NCBI GenBank assembly: GCA_963742585.1
Contig: CAVUMI010000006.1
Span: forward strand, 62,001 to 126,000
Length of the DNA stretch: 64,000 nucleotides
Source of the DNA: JACDEA01 sp963742585
Lineage (GTDB): Bacteria > Actinomycetota > Acidimicrobiia > Acidimicrobiales > JACDEA01
Direction of reading: 5' to 3'
A model generated the notes under the pieces. The model worked only from the letters and a program-made list of their open reading frames with translations, did not search any database and was not told the origin of the DNA. This document shows positions 43,328 through 53,043 of the stretch, one piece after another; the stretch's first letter is position 1; the number at the start of each line of letters is the position of its first letter. The position numbers and the translations under genes were made by a program.

Positions 43328-43558
43328 ATGGCCGACGAGGACGTAACGCCCACCCCCGAGCGCAAGGACCGGGCCCGACTGATCGGTGCCGTAGCCCTGG
43401 TGGCGGTCATCGCCGCGTTGGCCTTCGACAACCGCCACGAGGTCCAGATCGGCTATGTGCTCGGTGATGCCGAGGTGCGACTGATCTGGCTGCTCCTAGT
43501 CACCGCGGCGCTTGGGGCCGGCGCCGGCTGGCTCATCCGCCGTCGTCGGAGGCGTTAG
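43328..43558 (+). CDS. LapA-domain (DUF1049-like) two-helix membrane protein
   Basis: 76 aa. Charged N-terminus MADEDVTPTPERKDRAR, helix LIGAVALVAVIAALAFD, the short NRHEVQIGYVLGDAEVRL segment usual in DUF1049, helix WLLLVTAALGAGAGWLI and an Arg-rich tail (IRRRRRR). Such proteins are small envelope components; the E. coli LapA relative works with LapB in lipopolysaccharide control, but the function in actinobacteria is unknown. Confidence 0.8.
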   Translation: MADEDVTPTPERKDRARLIGAVALVAVIAALAFDNRHEVQIGYVLGDAEVRLIWLLLVTAALGAGAGWLIRRRRRR

Positions 43559-43565
43559 GAGGGGG

Positions 43566-43571
43566 TACGGT
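43566..43571 (+). promoter_or_regulatory. -10 box for the PAC2 gene
   Basis: TACGGT ends six bases before GTG 43578. Confidence 0.45.
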
Positions 43572-43577
43572 CGAGGC

Positions 43578-44462
43578 GTGGGCCCGCACGTCATCTGGGA
43601 CGACCATCCCCGCCTCCGGCAGCCGGTGTTGATCACCGCGTTCGAGGGCTGGAGTGACGCGGCCGACGCTGCTTCGAGCGCAGGCGGGTACCTCGCGGGC
43701 GCCTGGGCGCGCGGCGATTCGCCTCGATCGACCCCGAGGAGTTCTACGACTTCACCGCCGTTCGCCCACGGGTGCGCCTCGACGAGAGCCTCGAGCGCCA
43801 CATCGACTGGCCCACCAACGAATTCAGCGCCGCCCCCATCCCCGGAGCCGGCCGCGACGCAGTGTTCCTGCGCGGCGTGGAGCCCGGCCTCAAGTGGAAA
43901 ACGTTCTGCCAGCAGATCATCGACGTCGCCCAGGAGGTCGGCGTCGAATTGGTGATCAGTCTCGGGGCGCTGGCCGCCGGCGTGCCCCACACCAGTCCGG
44001 TCACGGTGATGGGCACCACCACGAATCCCGAGGTCGCTGAGCGATGGGCCCTGGGCCGGTCGCGGTACTGAAGGCCCGACGGGCATCGTCGGCGCGCTCA
44101 ACGACGCGCTCGGCAAAGCGGGCATCGAAGTAGCGTCGCTCTGGGCCGCGCTCCCCCACTACGTCGCGCAAACTCCGTCGCCCAAGGGCGCGCTGGCCCT
44201 CGTCGAGGCGGTGGGCCGTCTGCTCGACATTTCGATCGGCACCACCGACCTCGAGATCGCCGCCGCCAGCTACGTGCGCCAGGTCAACGAGGTAGTCGAG
44301 GCCGACAGCGACGTCGCCGAATATGTGCGCCGCCTCGAAGAGGACATCGAGGAGGGCGACGGCGACGACGACGAACTCGACGATCTCCCCCACGACCTCC
44401 CCGGCGGCGACGCCCTCGCCGCCGAAGTCGAGCGCTACCTACGCGAGCACCGCAGCGAATAG
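43578..44462 (+). pseudogene. PAC2-family protein, two compensating frameshifts
   Basis: About 294 aa after repair. It starts GPHVIWDDHPRLRQPVLITAFEGWSDAADAASSA, the actinobacterial PAC2 N-terminus. At 43705-43707 one G is missing from the run after TGG; restoring it gives WGARRFASIDPEEFYDFTAVRPRV. The frame then runs to 44068, where an extra T after TAC makes a false stop; removing it gives SRYEGPTGIVGALNDAL and an open frame to 44462 ending in an acidic helical tail. PAC2 proteins resemble proteasome assembly chaperones. Both shifts sit in otherwise conserved text, so error is likely. Confidence 0.8.
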
Positions 44463-44474
44463 AGGCCACCTCGC

Positions 44475-44493
44475 CGAACTGACAGTCAGTTCG
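44475..44493. terminator. Hairpin between convergent PAC2 and aminotransferase genes
   Basis: CGAACTGAC-A-GTCAGTTCG is a nine-base inverted repeat. Outside it GGCCACCT and AGGTGACC pair with one mismatch. It lies between two convergent stops (44462 and 44502), so a two-way terminator is likely. The very small loop means the inner pairs would open. Confidence 0.5.
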
Positions 44494-44501
44494 CCAGTTA
44501 G

Positions 44502-45729
44502 CTAGGTGACCGCAGCGAGTAGCGCGGCGACTGACTGGTCGATCTGGTCGTCGGTGATCACCAGTGGCGGACAGAAGGCGATGACGTTGGCGCCGAGGGG
44601 ACGGGCGATGACGCCCTGCTCGAGCATGCCGTCGCGCACCGCCGACGCGTCAGCGCCCTCGTTCAGAACCGCGGCCCACATGCCGCCTGCACCGCGTCGC
44701 GGGCGATGGCGCCGCGGTCCACCAGCTCGCGCAGGCCGTCACTCAAACGCTGACCGATCTTCGGCGCTCGCTCCCACAGCGTCTCCCGCTCGATGATGTC
44801 GAGGTTGGCCAGCGCGGCCGCGCACGCCGCGGGATGACCGCTGTAGGTGTAGCCGTGTCGTAGCACGTAGGCCGGATCGGCCTCGAGCGGAGCGCGCACC
44901 GCCGGGCCGACCAGGACGCCGCCCAGCGGTTGGTAGCCCGAGGTGATGCCCTTGGCGAAGGTGACCATGTCGGGGACGACGCCGAAGTGCTGCGAGCCCC
45001 ACCACACGCCCAGCCGGCCGAACCCGCTGATGACCTCGTCCAGGATCAGGAAGGCACCGGTCTGGTCGCAGCGCGCCCGCAGCCCTTCGAGGTACCCGGC
45101 CGGCGGGGGCAACACGCCGCCGGCGCCGATGACGGGCTCGGCGATGACCGCCGCAAGCTGATCGCCGCGGTCGGCGATGATCGCGTCGAGCGCATCGAGG
45201 TCGTCATATGGAACCTGGATGATGTTCTCGACCAGTGGCCCGTACCCCTCGCGGTTGAGCGGCAGCCCCGTCGCGCTGAGCGCGCCGTAACTCACACCGT
45301 GATACGACGGCGCGCGGCTCACGATCAACGTGCGCTCCTTGTCGCCGCGCTGGTACTGCGCGGCGCGCGCCAGCTTCGAGCGCGGTGTCCACCGACTCGG
45401 AACCGCCACTCGTGAGGAACACGCGCGCGTCGGGCATCGGCGCGAATCCCACAAGGCGTTCACACAGCACGTCGGCCGGCCGCGTTCGTGAAGCGGTCGA
45501 AGGTCTGGTACCCCGCGATCTGGCGTAGCTGCGCGGTGATGGCGTCGACGATCTCATCGCGCCCATGACCGACCTGGCAGTACCAGAGGCTGGCTAGCGC
45601 ATCGACGTAGGACTTACCGGTGTCGTCGACGACGATCGCCCCGTCCCCTGACGCGATGCTGACAAAGCCGCTGGCCGCACGGGCCGGCGGCACGAACGCG
45701 TGCAGGAACGCAGGCAGCTTGTCCGTCAC
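44502..45729 (-). pseudogene. Class III PLP aminotransferase, three frameshifts
   Basis: About 408 aa after repair. GTG 45729 overlaps the amidase stop (GTGA). Segments in order: TDKLPAFLHAFVPPARA to YQTFDRFTN; shift at about 45480 (one extra base); PADVLCERLVGFAPMPDARVFLTSGGSESVDTAL; shift at about 45375 (one extra); LARAAQYQRGDKERTLIVSR through ILDEVISGFGRLG and FAKGITSGYQPLGGVLVG with the PLP lysine; shift at about 44691 (one missing); GGMWAAVLNEGA to NVIAFCPPLVITDDQID and the stop at 44502. The fold and PLP site identify the family; the amino donor and acceptor cannot be told. Confidence 0.82.
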
Positions 45730-47122
45730 GCGGCCTCCGGGGCGAAGCGGGGCCACGGCCGCGCCTGTTCGAAGATGCGGGCCAGGCGTAGCGGCACCTC
45801 ATCGCGGTGACGCCGGGCGATGACCTGGAGCCCGACCGGCAATCCCTCGCTGTTGAGGCCGGCCGGCAACGAGATGGCGGGGTTCCAGCACAGGTTGGCG
45901 AGCATCGTGAACGGCACCGCCATGCCCGGCGCGACCTCGCGGCCGTTGATCTCGATCGGCATCGGCCCCGCGGCCGGGAAGGCGGGCACCGCCGTCGACG
46001 GCGTCAACACCACGTCGACATCCTCGAATATCCCGGCGACCTCGTTCTCCAGTCGATGGCGGTACCGCATACGCCGGGCGAAGGCCTTGATCGTCATGGC
46101 TTCCGTCGCCTCGTAGCCCTTGCGGACGAACCCCATCAGGTCGCCGGCCCGCTCGGGCCACATCTCCTCCTCGAGCGACAGCCAACCGTCCACCGCGTTG
46201 ATCGACATCCACGTCTTCAGCGGGTCGGTCAACTCGATCGGGCGATCGATCAGCTTGAGTCCGGCGGCGCTGGCCAGCTCGCGCGCCGCCGCCTCGGTCA
46301 GCTCGGCCACCTCGGGATCGACGGCGGCGAAGCCGAGGTCGACAGACCACGTGGCGCGCAGACCGCCCACGTCGAACGACTCGATCGCCTCCTCGTAGCT
46401 GAGCGCGGGCGCCGGTAGTGAAAGCCGGTCACGGTCGTCGGGACCGGCCACCACATCGAGGTGGCGCGCCGAGTCGGCCACGGTGGTGGTAGCGCGCCGT
46501 ACACGCTGGTCTGCGACGTACCTACCGGCGGATGGGGAATGCGCCCGTGGCTCGGCTTCATACCCACCAGCCCGCTGAACGCCGCGGGGATGCGAGTCGA
46601 GCCGCCGCCGTCACTGGCGGTGCCGAAGGGGATGAGGCCGGCGGCCACCGCCGCGGCCGAGCCGCCGCTCGAGCCGCCGGGTGTCCGTTCGGTGTTCCAG
46701 GGGTTGCGGGTCGTTCCCCACGCCTTGGTGTGCGTGAACGCCACCGTTCCGAATTCGGGCGCGGCCGTCTTGCCCACGGGCACCGCACCCGCGGCGCGCA
46801 GCCGGGCGACATGGGGCGAGTCCTCAGCAACCGGCGGCCGGTCTTTGTACAGCAGCGAGCCGTGCGAGGTCGGCATGCCCCCGCAGTCCTCGAGGTCCTT
46901 CACGCCGAAGGGCACACCGGCCAGCACACCCGGGTCCTCGCCCCGAGCCACCTTGTCGTCGACCGCATCGGCGGCCTGGCGCGCGATGTCCGGGTTCAGG
47001 TGGACAAACGCGTTCAGCCGCTCGTTGCCGGCGGCGATCGCCTCGAGACACTCGTCGAGTACCTCGACGGCCTTGAGTTCACCGCGCCGAACCGCATCTG
47101 CAATCTCGATGACTGTCTTCAC
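45726..47122 (-). pseudogene. Amidase-signature enzyme, one frameshift
   Basis: About 465 aa after repair. The Ser-Ser-Lys triad is seen: Lys in GVPFGVKDLED, GGSSGGSAAAVAAGL, and the nucleophile in FGTASDGGGSTRIPAAFSG. After SVYGAL a base is missing at about 46490; restoring it gives TTTVADSARHLDVVAGPDDRD, the normal continuation. The C-terminal part has VDVVLTPSTAVPAFP and NPAISLPAGLNSEGLPVGLQVI. It hydrolyses a carboxylic amide; not a GatA, since no gatB or gatC is near. GTG 47122 overlaps the peptidase stop and the aminotransferase GTG overlaps its own TGA, so the three genes form one operon. Confidence 0.85.
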
Positions 47123-48531
47123 GGATTGGACGTTACGCCGAAGCGGCGCAGCTTTTCCGAGCCGTCGCTGAAGACGACCGAGACCGCGTCAACGAGATCA
47201 GCGGGCCACGCCACGCGGTGGGCGTTCCGCGCGATGTAGAGGCGCAGCGCGCAGTCGACCCGCTCGACCGGACCGAGCGACGCCAGCGCTTGTGCGCCCT
47301 GCACGTAGACGCCGCGGTAGTAGCTCGGCTGGTGCGCCTCCCAGTACGTCATCGGCGCCGCCAGCCGGCCCCGTGCGTCGACCGGGACAGCCGTCGCCCG
47401 CAACTGCGACAAGTTGCCCTCCGTCCGGCCCTCGGCATAGGTGGCCAGGCCTTCGTCGAGCCACGGATCGCGACCCTGGTTGTTGCCGACCAACCCGTAG
47501 AACCACTGGTGCGCGAGCTCGTGCGTCGTGGTCCGCCCACCCGTGCCAGGCCCTTGCATCACGTGCGTCGGGTACTCGATGCCGCCGCGCAGCGAGGACG
47601 TGATCGACAGGGTGTACGTGGTCCACGGGTACGGCCCGAGAATCCGCGACAGCTGACCGAGCCTGGTGGCCAGCTTCGTCGCATATGCCTGGGCGCTGTC
47701 GGTCACATCGGCAGCCACGCCGACCGTCACCTGGACGCCAGCAGAACTGGCCTGCGCGATCCGGAAGTGGCCAACGGACACGGCGACGTCGCGCATCGCC
47801 TCCGCCCGCCACCGAGTGCGCCCGCTGTCGGGAACTCCGGTGGCCAACACATCCAATCCCGGCGGGACGGTGAGACTCATGTCGAAGTCGGCGACGGGCG
47901 CCGTCGAGGCCTCGGCGAAAGCTGACACCGGCGGCTCGGTGGCCCAGCCAACCCCCGGTTCCCAAGCGAGGATGGGGAAGAACGAGCCGAGGCGGATGGT
48001 GTCGCCGATCTGCGCGATGCGATCGTTGTTGGGACCAGCGATTTGGAGGTCCCACGTCAGCGCGGCCTCGATTGTCTGTCCGGCCGCGAGAGGGGGTGCG
48101 AGCGGCACGACGAGTGTGGTCGGGGTGGGTTGCGTCGCGGTGACCGGGTGCGCACCGATCTGCACCGCGCCGACAGTCAGCTTGGCCCCGGCGCCGGCCG
48201 GGCGCGGTCCATTGGGCCACAGTCGGAACACAAGCTGGTCGGTGGTCCGGTCGGGTGTGAAGCGCACGGTGAGATCGCCAGTGACGCGATGCGCGGCGGG
48301 GTCGACATTGACGTGCAGGACGTAACGGGGACGGTTCGCATCGGGAATGGCACGCAGGGGGAGCGGGCACTCGGTCGGCAGCGTGGTGGTCGGCGGAGGG
48401 AGCGTCGTCGTCGTAGTGGTCGTGACCGTTGTGGTTGTCGAGGTCGCGGGCGCGCGGCGCGCCGCCGGCTTCGAGCCCGAATCGGTGCAGGCCGCGCCGA
48501 GCAACACGAGGGCGATCGCAAGACGGCGCAC
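47119..48531 (-). CDS. M1-family metallopeptidase lipoprotein
   Basis: 470 aa. Lipobox LVLLGAAC gives lipidated Cys15, then a Thr-rich linker to about residue 50. The N-terminal beta domain is followed by the zinc site HELAHQW (His near residue 337) with the third ligand Glu in NNQGRDPWLDEGLATY. GGIEYPTHVM is a variant of the GAMEN exopeptidase motif, so aminopeptidase action is likely. It faces outside, anchored by lipid. GTG 48529-48531 is only 19 bases from the divergent hypothetical gene. Confidence 0.9.
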   Translation of the reverse strand: MRRLAIALVLLGAACTDSGSKPAARRAPATSTTTTVTTTTTTTLPPPTTTLPTECPLPLRAIPDANRPRYVLHVNVDPAAHRVTGDLTVRFTPDRTTDQLVFRLWPNGPRPAGAGAKLTVGAVQIGAHPVTATQPTPTTLVVPLAPPLAAGQTIEAALTWDLQIAGPNNDRIAQIGDTIRLGSFFPILAWEPGVGWATEPPVSAFAEASTAPVADFDMSLTVPPGLDVLATGVPDSGRTRWRAEAMRDVAVSVGHFRIAQASSAGVQVTVGVAADVTDSAQAYATKLATRLGQLSRILGPYPWTTYTLSITSSLRGGIEYPTHVMQGPGTGGRTTTHELAHQWFYGLVGNNQGRDPWLDEGLATYAEGRTEGNLSQLRATAVPVDARGRLAAPMTYWEAHQPSYYRGVYVQGAQALASLGPVERVDCALRLYIARNAHRVAWPADLVDAVSVVFSDGSEKLRRFGVTSNP

Positions 48532-48538
48532 AGGGCTC

Positions 48539-48544
48539 TAGCTT
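48539..48544 (+). promoter_or_regulatory. -10 box for the 159-aa hypothetical gene
   Basis: TAGCTT ends six bases before ATG 48551. Confidence 0.4.
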
Positions 48545-48550
48545 GGCCTC

Positions 48551-49030
48551 ATGCCACGCGGACCAGTGCTCACCCCCACCTGCGTGTGGCGAATAAGTGA
48601 CGACCTCGTCGCGACACTCGACCAGCGTTTCGGCGAGCCGACCGATGCCTATGTCAATGGCTCGCAGGTCTGGATGCGCGACGACGGGCCGGGCGGCACG
48701 ACCATCCAGTGGCGCTTGCATCCCGTCGCCGGCTACCGGCGTCCCGACGGTCTCGAGACGGAGGACGTGTTCCCGTCGACCGCGTTCGCGTTGATCAGCG
48801 GGGAGGTGCCGCCCGCGCCCGTCGATGCGCTCTGGGATGGCCTCGAAGCATTCCCGGCCTACGGCGACGAGATCGAGCCCGCCCCATTGCACGCGGCGGT
48901 CGCCGAGGTCCTCGGCGTCGCGCCCGACGGTTGCGGCCTCGTCGACCACGAAGCCATCGCCGACGCATGGGAACGGTCCCGGGGCGGCGTCTCGATCGTT
49001 GACCGCCTGCTCGCGGCGCTCAGCGCCTGA
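48551..49030 (+). CDS. Hypothetical protein, 159 aa
   Basis: MPRGPVLTPTCVWRISDDLV begins a soluble alpha/beta protein rich in Trp, Pro and acidic residues (WRLHPVAGYRRPDGLETEDVF; APLHAAVAEVLGVAPDGCGLVDHEA). No domain recognised and no signal peptide. The frame is supported by a leaderless-type -10 box and by the PPOX gene that follows 10 bases after its stop with a GAGGA ribosome site formed at the stop. Confidence 0.65.
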   Translation: MPRGPVLTPTCVWRISDDLVATLDQRFGEPTDAYVNGSQVWMRDDGPGGTTIQWRLHPVAGYRRPDGLETEDVFPSTAFALISGEVPPAPVDALWDGLEAFPAYGDEIEPAPLHAAVAEVLGVAPDGCGLVDHEAIADAWERSRGGVSIVDRLLAALSA

Positions 49031-49040
49031 GGACCAGCGC

Positions 49041-49511
49041 GTGCCACGGCAGCGACCGATCCGCATGTGGCGCGATGAGAAGGACTGCCCACCAATCGAT
49101 TGGGGCCACGTCGAGTCGCGCCTGCGCGACTCGATCGCGTACTGGGTCGTCACCGACGCCGGATCGCGACCGGTGTGGGGCATCTGGCACGACGACCGGC
49201 TGTGGCTGTCCATCGGCTCCACCGTGCTCTGGCGTGGGCTGCGCGCCTCGCCCACCGCCTCCGTTCACCTCGAGGACGCGCACGATGTCGTGATCGTCGA
49301 GGGCACCGCTACCACGCTCACGGACCCAGGCCAGCTCGCATCGTTCTGCGACGTCTACAACCCGAAGTACAACTGGGACTTCACCCCTACGACGACCGGC
49401 GGAATCGCCGAGCTCCGGCCCACCGTCGTACTCGCGTGGCGCACCGGCGCGCACACCGATGCGAGGACGGACCCGTTCCCACTCGCCGGGTCGCGCTTCG
49501 TGTTCGACTGA
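49041..49511 (+). CDS. Pyridoxamine 5'-phosphate oxidase-like (split-barrel flavin) protein
   Basis: 156 aa from GTG 49041, which has GAGGA seven bases upstream; ATG 49065 is less well placed. DSIAYWVVTDAGSRPVWGIWHDDRLWLSIGST, then ASVHLEDAHDVVIVEGTAT and YNPKYNWDF fit the PPOX/F420-binding split barrel common in actinobacteria. It may bind FMN or F420; the substrate is unknown. Co-transcribed with the preceding hypothetical gene. Confidence 0.78.
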   Translation: MPRQRPIRMWRDEKDCPPIDWGHVESRLRDSIAYWVVTDAGSRPVWGIWHDDRLWLSIGSTVLWRGLRASPTASVHLEDAHDVVIVEGTATTLTDPGQLASFCDVYNPKYNWDFTPTTTGGIAELRPTVVLAWRTGAHTDARTDPFPLAGSRFVFD

Positions 49512-49517
49512 CCGCGT

Positions 49518-50108
49518 CTAGCCCGCCGACCAGTCTGCCGAGCGGCCGGTCTGCGCGAGGAGGCGCACCTGCGGACTGGCGTCGGCGGCGACCTCGACGG
49601 CAGGACCGAGCACGCCGGCGCCCCGCCAAGAATCAATCAGCGGGCCGAGGATGCCGGTCGCGAATGTGACGAATGCGGGCTCAAGCGTGTCATCGCCGCC
49701 GAGCGCACGGGCGAGGTCCCACGAGTGGACGATCATGTCCGCCGTGACTTCGCCGAGGTAGGCCGTGGCGACCGCGTCGCCCGACGAGAGATGCACCTGC
49801 CGCTCGGGCGCGCCAGCTTCGCCCGCCGCCGCCAACGCCGCCTCGCGGGCCGCCCGCCACATAGCCGTCGGGTCTGCGCCGACGACGTCGCCGTCGAAAC
49901 GATCTCCCACTTCCTCGATGGTCTTGCCCTCGAGCAGCGGCGCTATCCACAGCACCTCGCCCATGACGTGGTTGACGAGATCGTGAACGTTCCACTCACC
50001 GCATGGAGTCGGCGCCGTCCACTGCGCCGCGTCGACCGACTCGATCCGCCGGCCGAAGCCGTCGATCACGTCGGCGAGGAAGCCGGGGGTCCATTCGCGT
50101 GTAGGCAT
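49518..50108 (-). CDS. TIGR03086-family (DinB-like) protein
   Basis: 196 aa. AQWTAPTPCGEWNVHDLVNHVMGEVLWI is the TIGR03086 signature, with metal-site His residues; the third ligand is probably in TADMIVHSWDLARALG. Proteins of this group relate to mycothiol-dependent maleylpyruvate isomerase and may use a low-molecular-weight thiol. It lies three bases downstream of the NUDIX gene on the same strand, so they are likely read together. The stop converges on the PPOX gene. Confidence 0.85.
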   Translation of the reverse strand: MPTREWTPGFLADVIDGFGRRIESVDAAQWTAPTPCGEWNVHDLVNHVMGEVLWIAPLLEGKTIEEVGDRFDGDVVGADPTAMWRAAREAALAAAGEAGAPERQVHLSSGDAVATAYLGEVTADMIVHSWDLARALGGDDTLEPAFVTFATGILGPLIDSWRGAGVLGPAVEVAADASPQVRLLAQTGRSADWSAG

Positions 50109-50111
50109 TGG

Positions 50112-50789
50112 CTAGGAGCCCTCCCGCCATGTGGGCGACCGTGGCGCATCAAACAGTACCTCGACGTGCTCGCCGCGGATCGCGGCGAATGCCGTTGGGC
50201 CCCACCGCTCGGCGCCGGCCAACGGGAAGGGCATCGCGTCCTCGGCGAACCAACCGACATCCGCGCACTCGAGCGGGTGCGCAATCAATTCGCCGCCGAG
50301 CGCGCGGCAGTGGAACACCAACGAGTAGAGCGGCACACGCGTGAAGCCCAGCCGTAGACCGTCGAGGACGGCAATGAGCCGCACCACCTCGATGTCGATG
50401 CCGGTTTCCTCGCCGACTTCTTTGACCGCCACCTCCGACGCTGAGTACCCAACGTCGGCCCAACCGGTCGGGTACAGCCAGACGCCGGAGTCCGCCCGCT
50501 GCACGAGGAGTATCTCGCCCTTGTCGTTGCCGACCACGGCGCCGACCGCGACCTTGGGCGTGACATACCCGGCGACGCCGTCGCCCACCGCCTTCAGCCA
50601 CTCTTCGACCAACACCTCGGCCTCGAGTTCGTGACCGGCGGCTACCCGGATGTCGGCGGCGACCTTCAGGACCTCTTCGAAGCGCTCACGTTCGTACAGG
50701 CTCTCAGTGAACCCGAGCCCGGTCCGAGCGATGCCCGCCAGCGACTCGCTCCACCGCAGCAGGTCGTGGGCAGAAACCGGCTGATCCAT
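50112..50789 (-). CDS. NUDIX hydrolase with N-terminal helical domain
   Basis: 225 aa. Residues 1-65 form the helical N-terminal domain seen in ADP-ribose-type NUDIX proteins (RWSESLAGIARTGLGFTESLYERERFEEV). The NUDIX box reads GWADVGYSASEVAVKEVGEETGI: the catalytic EExG core is intact, but the first Glu (G-x5-E) is Tyr and the usual Arg is Lys. Likely cleaves a nucleoside diphosphate linked to a small group. ATG 50787-50789 stands 13 bases from the glnD stop upstream. Confidence 0.85.
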   Translation of the reverse strand: MDQPVSAHDLLRWSESLAGIARTGLGFTESLYERERFEEVLKVAADIRVAAGHELEAEVLVEEWLKAVGDGVAGYVTPKVAVGAVVGNDKGEILLVQRADSGVWLYPTGWADVGYSASEVAVKEVGEETGIDIEVVRLIAVLDGLRLGFTRVPLYSLVFHCRALGGELIAHPLECADVGWFAEDAMPFPLAGAERWGPTAFAAIRGEHVEVLFDAPRSPTWREGS

Positions 50790-50801
50790 TCACCAAGGAG
50801 G

Positions 50802-53043
50802 TTAGGTCGTGGCTAGCGCGTCCAACACCGCAGCCTCGATAGCCGATTTCCGCTCGGGCGACGAGACCTTCGCGCCATTGAGTTCGGTGACGTAGAACGT
50901 GTCGACCACCTCTTGGCCCACGGTCGATACCTTGGCCGAACGGATGTCGAGCGCACTCGCGGCGAGCGCTCGCGTCACTCTGTACAGCAGCCCGATTCCG
51001 TCGGGCGCGCGCACCTCCACAACTGTGGCGCGCTCTGAAGCGGCGGCGTCGAACAAGACCACCGGTGGGCTCGTGTGCGCGGCCGAGGGCCGACCCGCCC
51101 AGCCGTAGGCCCGCGCCCGCTCGGCTAGCCGGCTCTCGACCGCGAGCCGGCCGTCGATGGCCGCGATCACCTCGCGGGAAGTGCGCTCCGAATCTGGTGG
51201 TTCGCCGAGGCCGGGTGCGATGTTCAGCACTTCGACGGCCATACCCTCATCCCCGCCGGCGACCGCGGCTCGCACGTCGAGTCCGAGAACGGCCAGCGCG
51301 CCGGCGACCAACGACAGCAAACCGGGTCGGTCGGGCGCGATGACGGTGATGGTGTCGGGTTCGACCTCGACCATGGTCTTGCGCGCGGCCATGAGCTCGA
51401 GGTGCCGTGGCGTCGGTACCGCGGCGGGCGGAAGCGGGCGTCCGGCCAATACCGTCCGGACGCGCGCCGCCAGCTCGGCGATGAGCCCGGCCTTCCACTC
51501 GCTCCACGCCGTCGGCCCGGTGGCCTTGCTGTCAGCCTCGGTCAATGCGACCAGCAGATCGAGCGTTTCGCGATCGCCCACCGCGTCGGCGACCGAGTGG
51601 ATCGTGGCCGGATCGTCGAGGTCGCGACGGGTCGCAACGTCGGGCAGAAGTAAGTGCTCGCGCACCATGGTGACCAGCGTGGCCACGTCCTCGGGTGGGA
51701 AGCCCATCCGGCGGCCGATGCGATCGACCACCTCCATTCCCACCTCGGTGTGGTCACCCGGAAAGCCCTTGCCGATGTCGTGCAACAAGGCGCCGATCAA
51801 CAACAGGTCGGGGCGCTCCACGGTGCGCACCAAGCCGGCGGCGTTGGCCGCGGCCTCCCACAGATGCCGGTCGACGGTGAAGCGATGGTAGGCGTTGCGT
51901 TGCGGCTTGCTTCGCACCGCATTCCACTCGGGAAGCACCCGAACGAGCGCGCCGTGCTGATCGAGCGCCTCCAATGCCGGGATGGCAGCGCGACCGGCCC
52001 CGAGAACCGAGACCAACGCCTCCCTCACGGTCGCCGGCCACGGCTCGCCCGGATCGGCCGCATCGGCCTCGAACCGCTTGAGGGTGGCGCGAGCGATGGG
52101 CGCCCCGAGCAGCGCGGCCGCGGTCGCAGCCCGCAGCGGCAACGACGGATCCGCACCCACGTCGGCGTCGGCGGTCACCACGATCTCACCGTCGCGCTCG
52201 GCGACTCCGGGAGACATCACGCGGTCGGTCCGTCCACTGCGTCCGCGGGGGCCACGCGCCGCCGACCGCACCCGCCCCCAGCCGTCGTCGCTCGACCATG
52301 CGATGGCGCGCGCCGCGCCGGCAACCGCGGCCATCAGCGCGTCGGCGCCGGGATACCCAAGGGCGGCCGCCACGCCGTCTTGATCCTCGAGCAGCAGGCG
52401 ATCATTGGCCCGGCCGCTCCGATTGTGCAGCTCCACACGAACGCCGAGCAGCACCCCGTACGCGTCGAGGATTTCTTCCGGAAACGGCGGGATCACGGGC
52501 GTGGCCTTCATCGCCGCCCGGAGGACCTGCACATCGCGCAGACCGCCGTGGCCTTCCTTGACGTCGGGCTCGAGGAGGAACGCGACGGGGCCGAAACGCT
52601 GGTGGCGGTCCTCGACCTGTCCGGCCAACGCCGGTAGGAACTTGCCCGCCCGCTTGCGCCACAGCTCACTGATCCGACTCGCCAGTTCCCGGGCCAGACC
52701 CTCGTCGCCCGCAATCAAACGGGCATCGAGCAAGCCGAGCCCAGCGTCGCACGTCGCTCCCCGCGACGTTGGCCGCCTCTTTCGGCGTCCGCACGCTGTG
52801 GTCGAGCAGGACACCTGCATCCCAGATCGGGTACCAGACGCGATCGGCGACGGCGCTTATGTCTTTCCGGCCGCGGTGCAGCAACACCACGTCGAGGTCG
52901 CTGTGCGGGCACAGCTCGTATCGGCCGTACCCGCCAACAGCAACCAGTGCGACATCCGGCTCGTCGCCCAGCAGCGACCGCAGCCAGTCATCGGCCTCCA
53001 GGGCGCGGGCCCTGCAATCCGCGAAAGGGCTGGTGAAGTTCAG
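50802..53043 (-). pseudogene. glnD: PII uridylyl/adenylyltransferase, one frameshift and a CTG start
   Basis: About 746 aa after repair. The nucleotidyltransferase site GGYGRYELCPHSDLDVVLL lies near residues 39-57; an extra base at 52747 (plus strand T) breaks the frame after NVAGSDVR, and removing it gives AGLGLLDARLIAGDE. Then the HD domain (LLIGALLHDIGKGFPGDHTEVG) and two ACT domains with DRPGLLSLVAGAL and DGIGLLYRVTRAL. It modifies PII (GlnB) according to nitrogen status. No ATG, GTG or TTG exists in the N-terminal frame; CTG 53041-53043 overlaps the glnB TGA as CTGA and gives a normal N-terminus. Confidence 0.87.

Noticed and set aside
47198..49255. 685-codon open frame on the minus strand across the M1 peptidase gene and beyond
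   Set aside because: It is a shadow frame: Arg-rich, without any domain, overlapping the M1 peptidase whose zinc motif and lipobox are clear.
50795..50801. Perfect AAGGAGG ribosome-site sequence on the plus strand
   Set aside because: No start codon and open frame follow on the plus strand; it lies between two minus-strand genes (NUDIX and glnD) and is chance.
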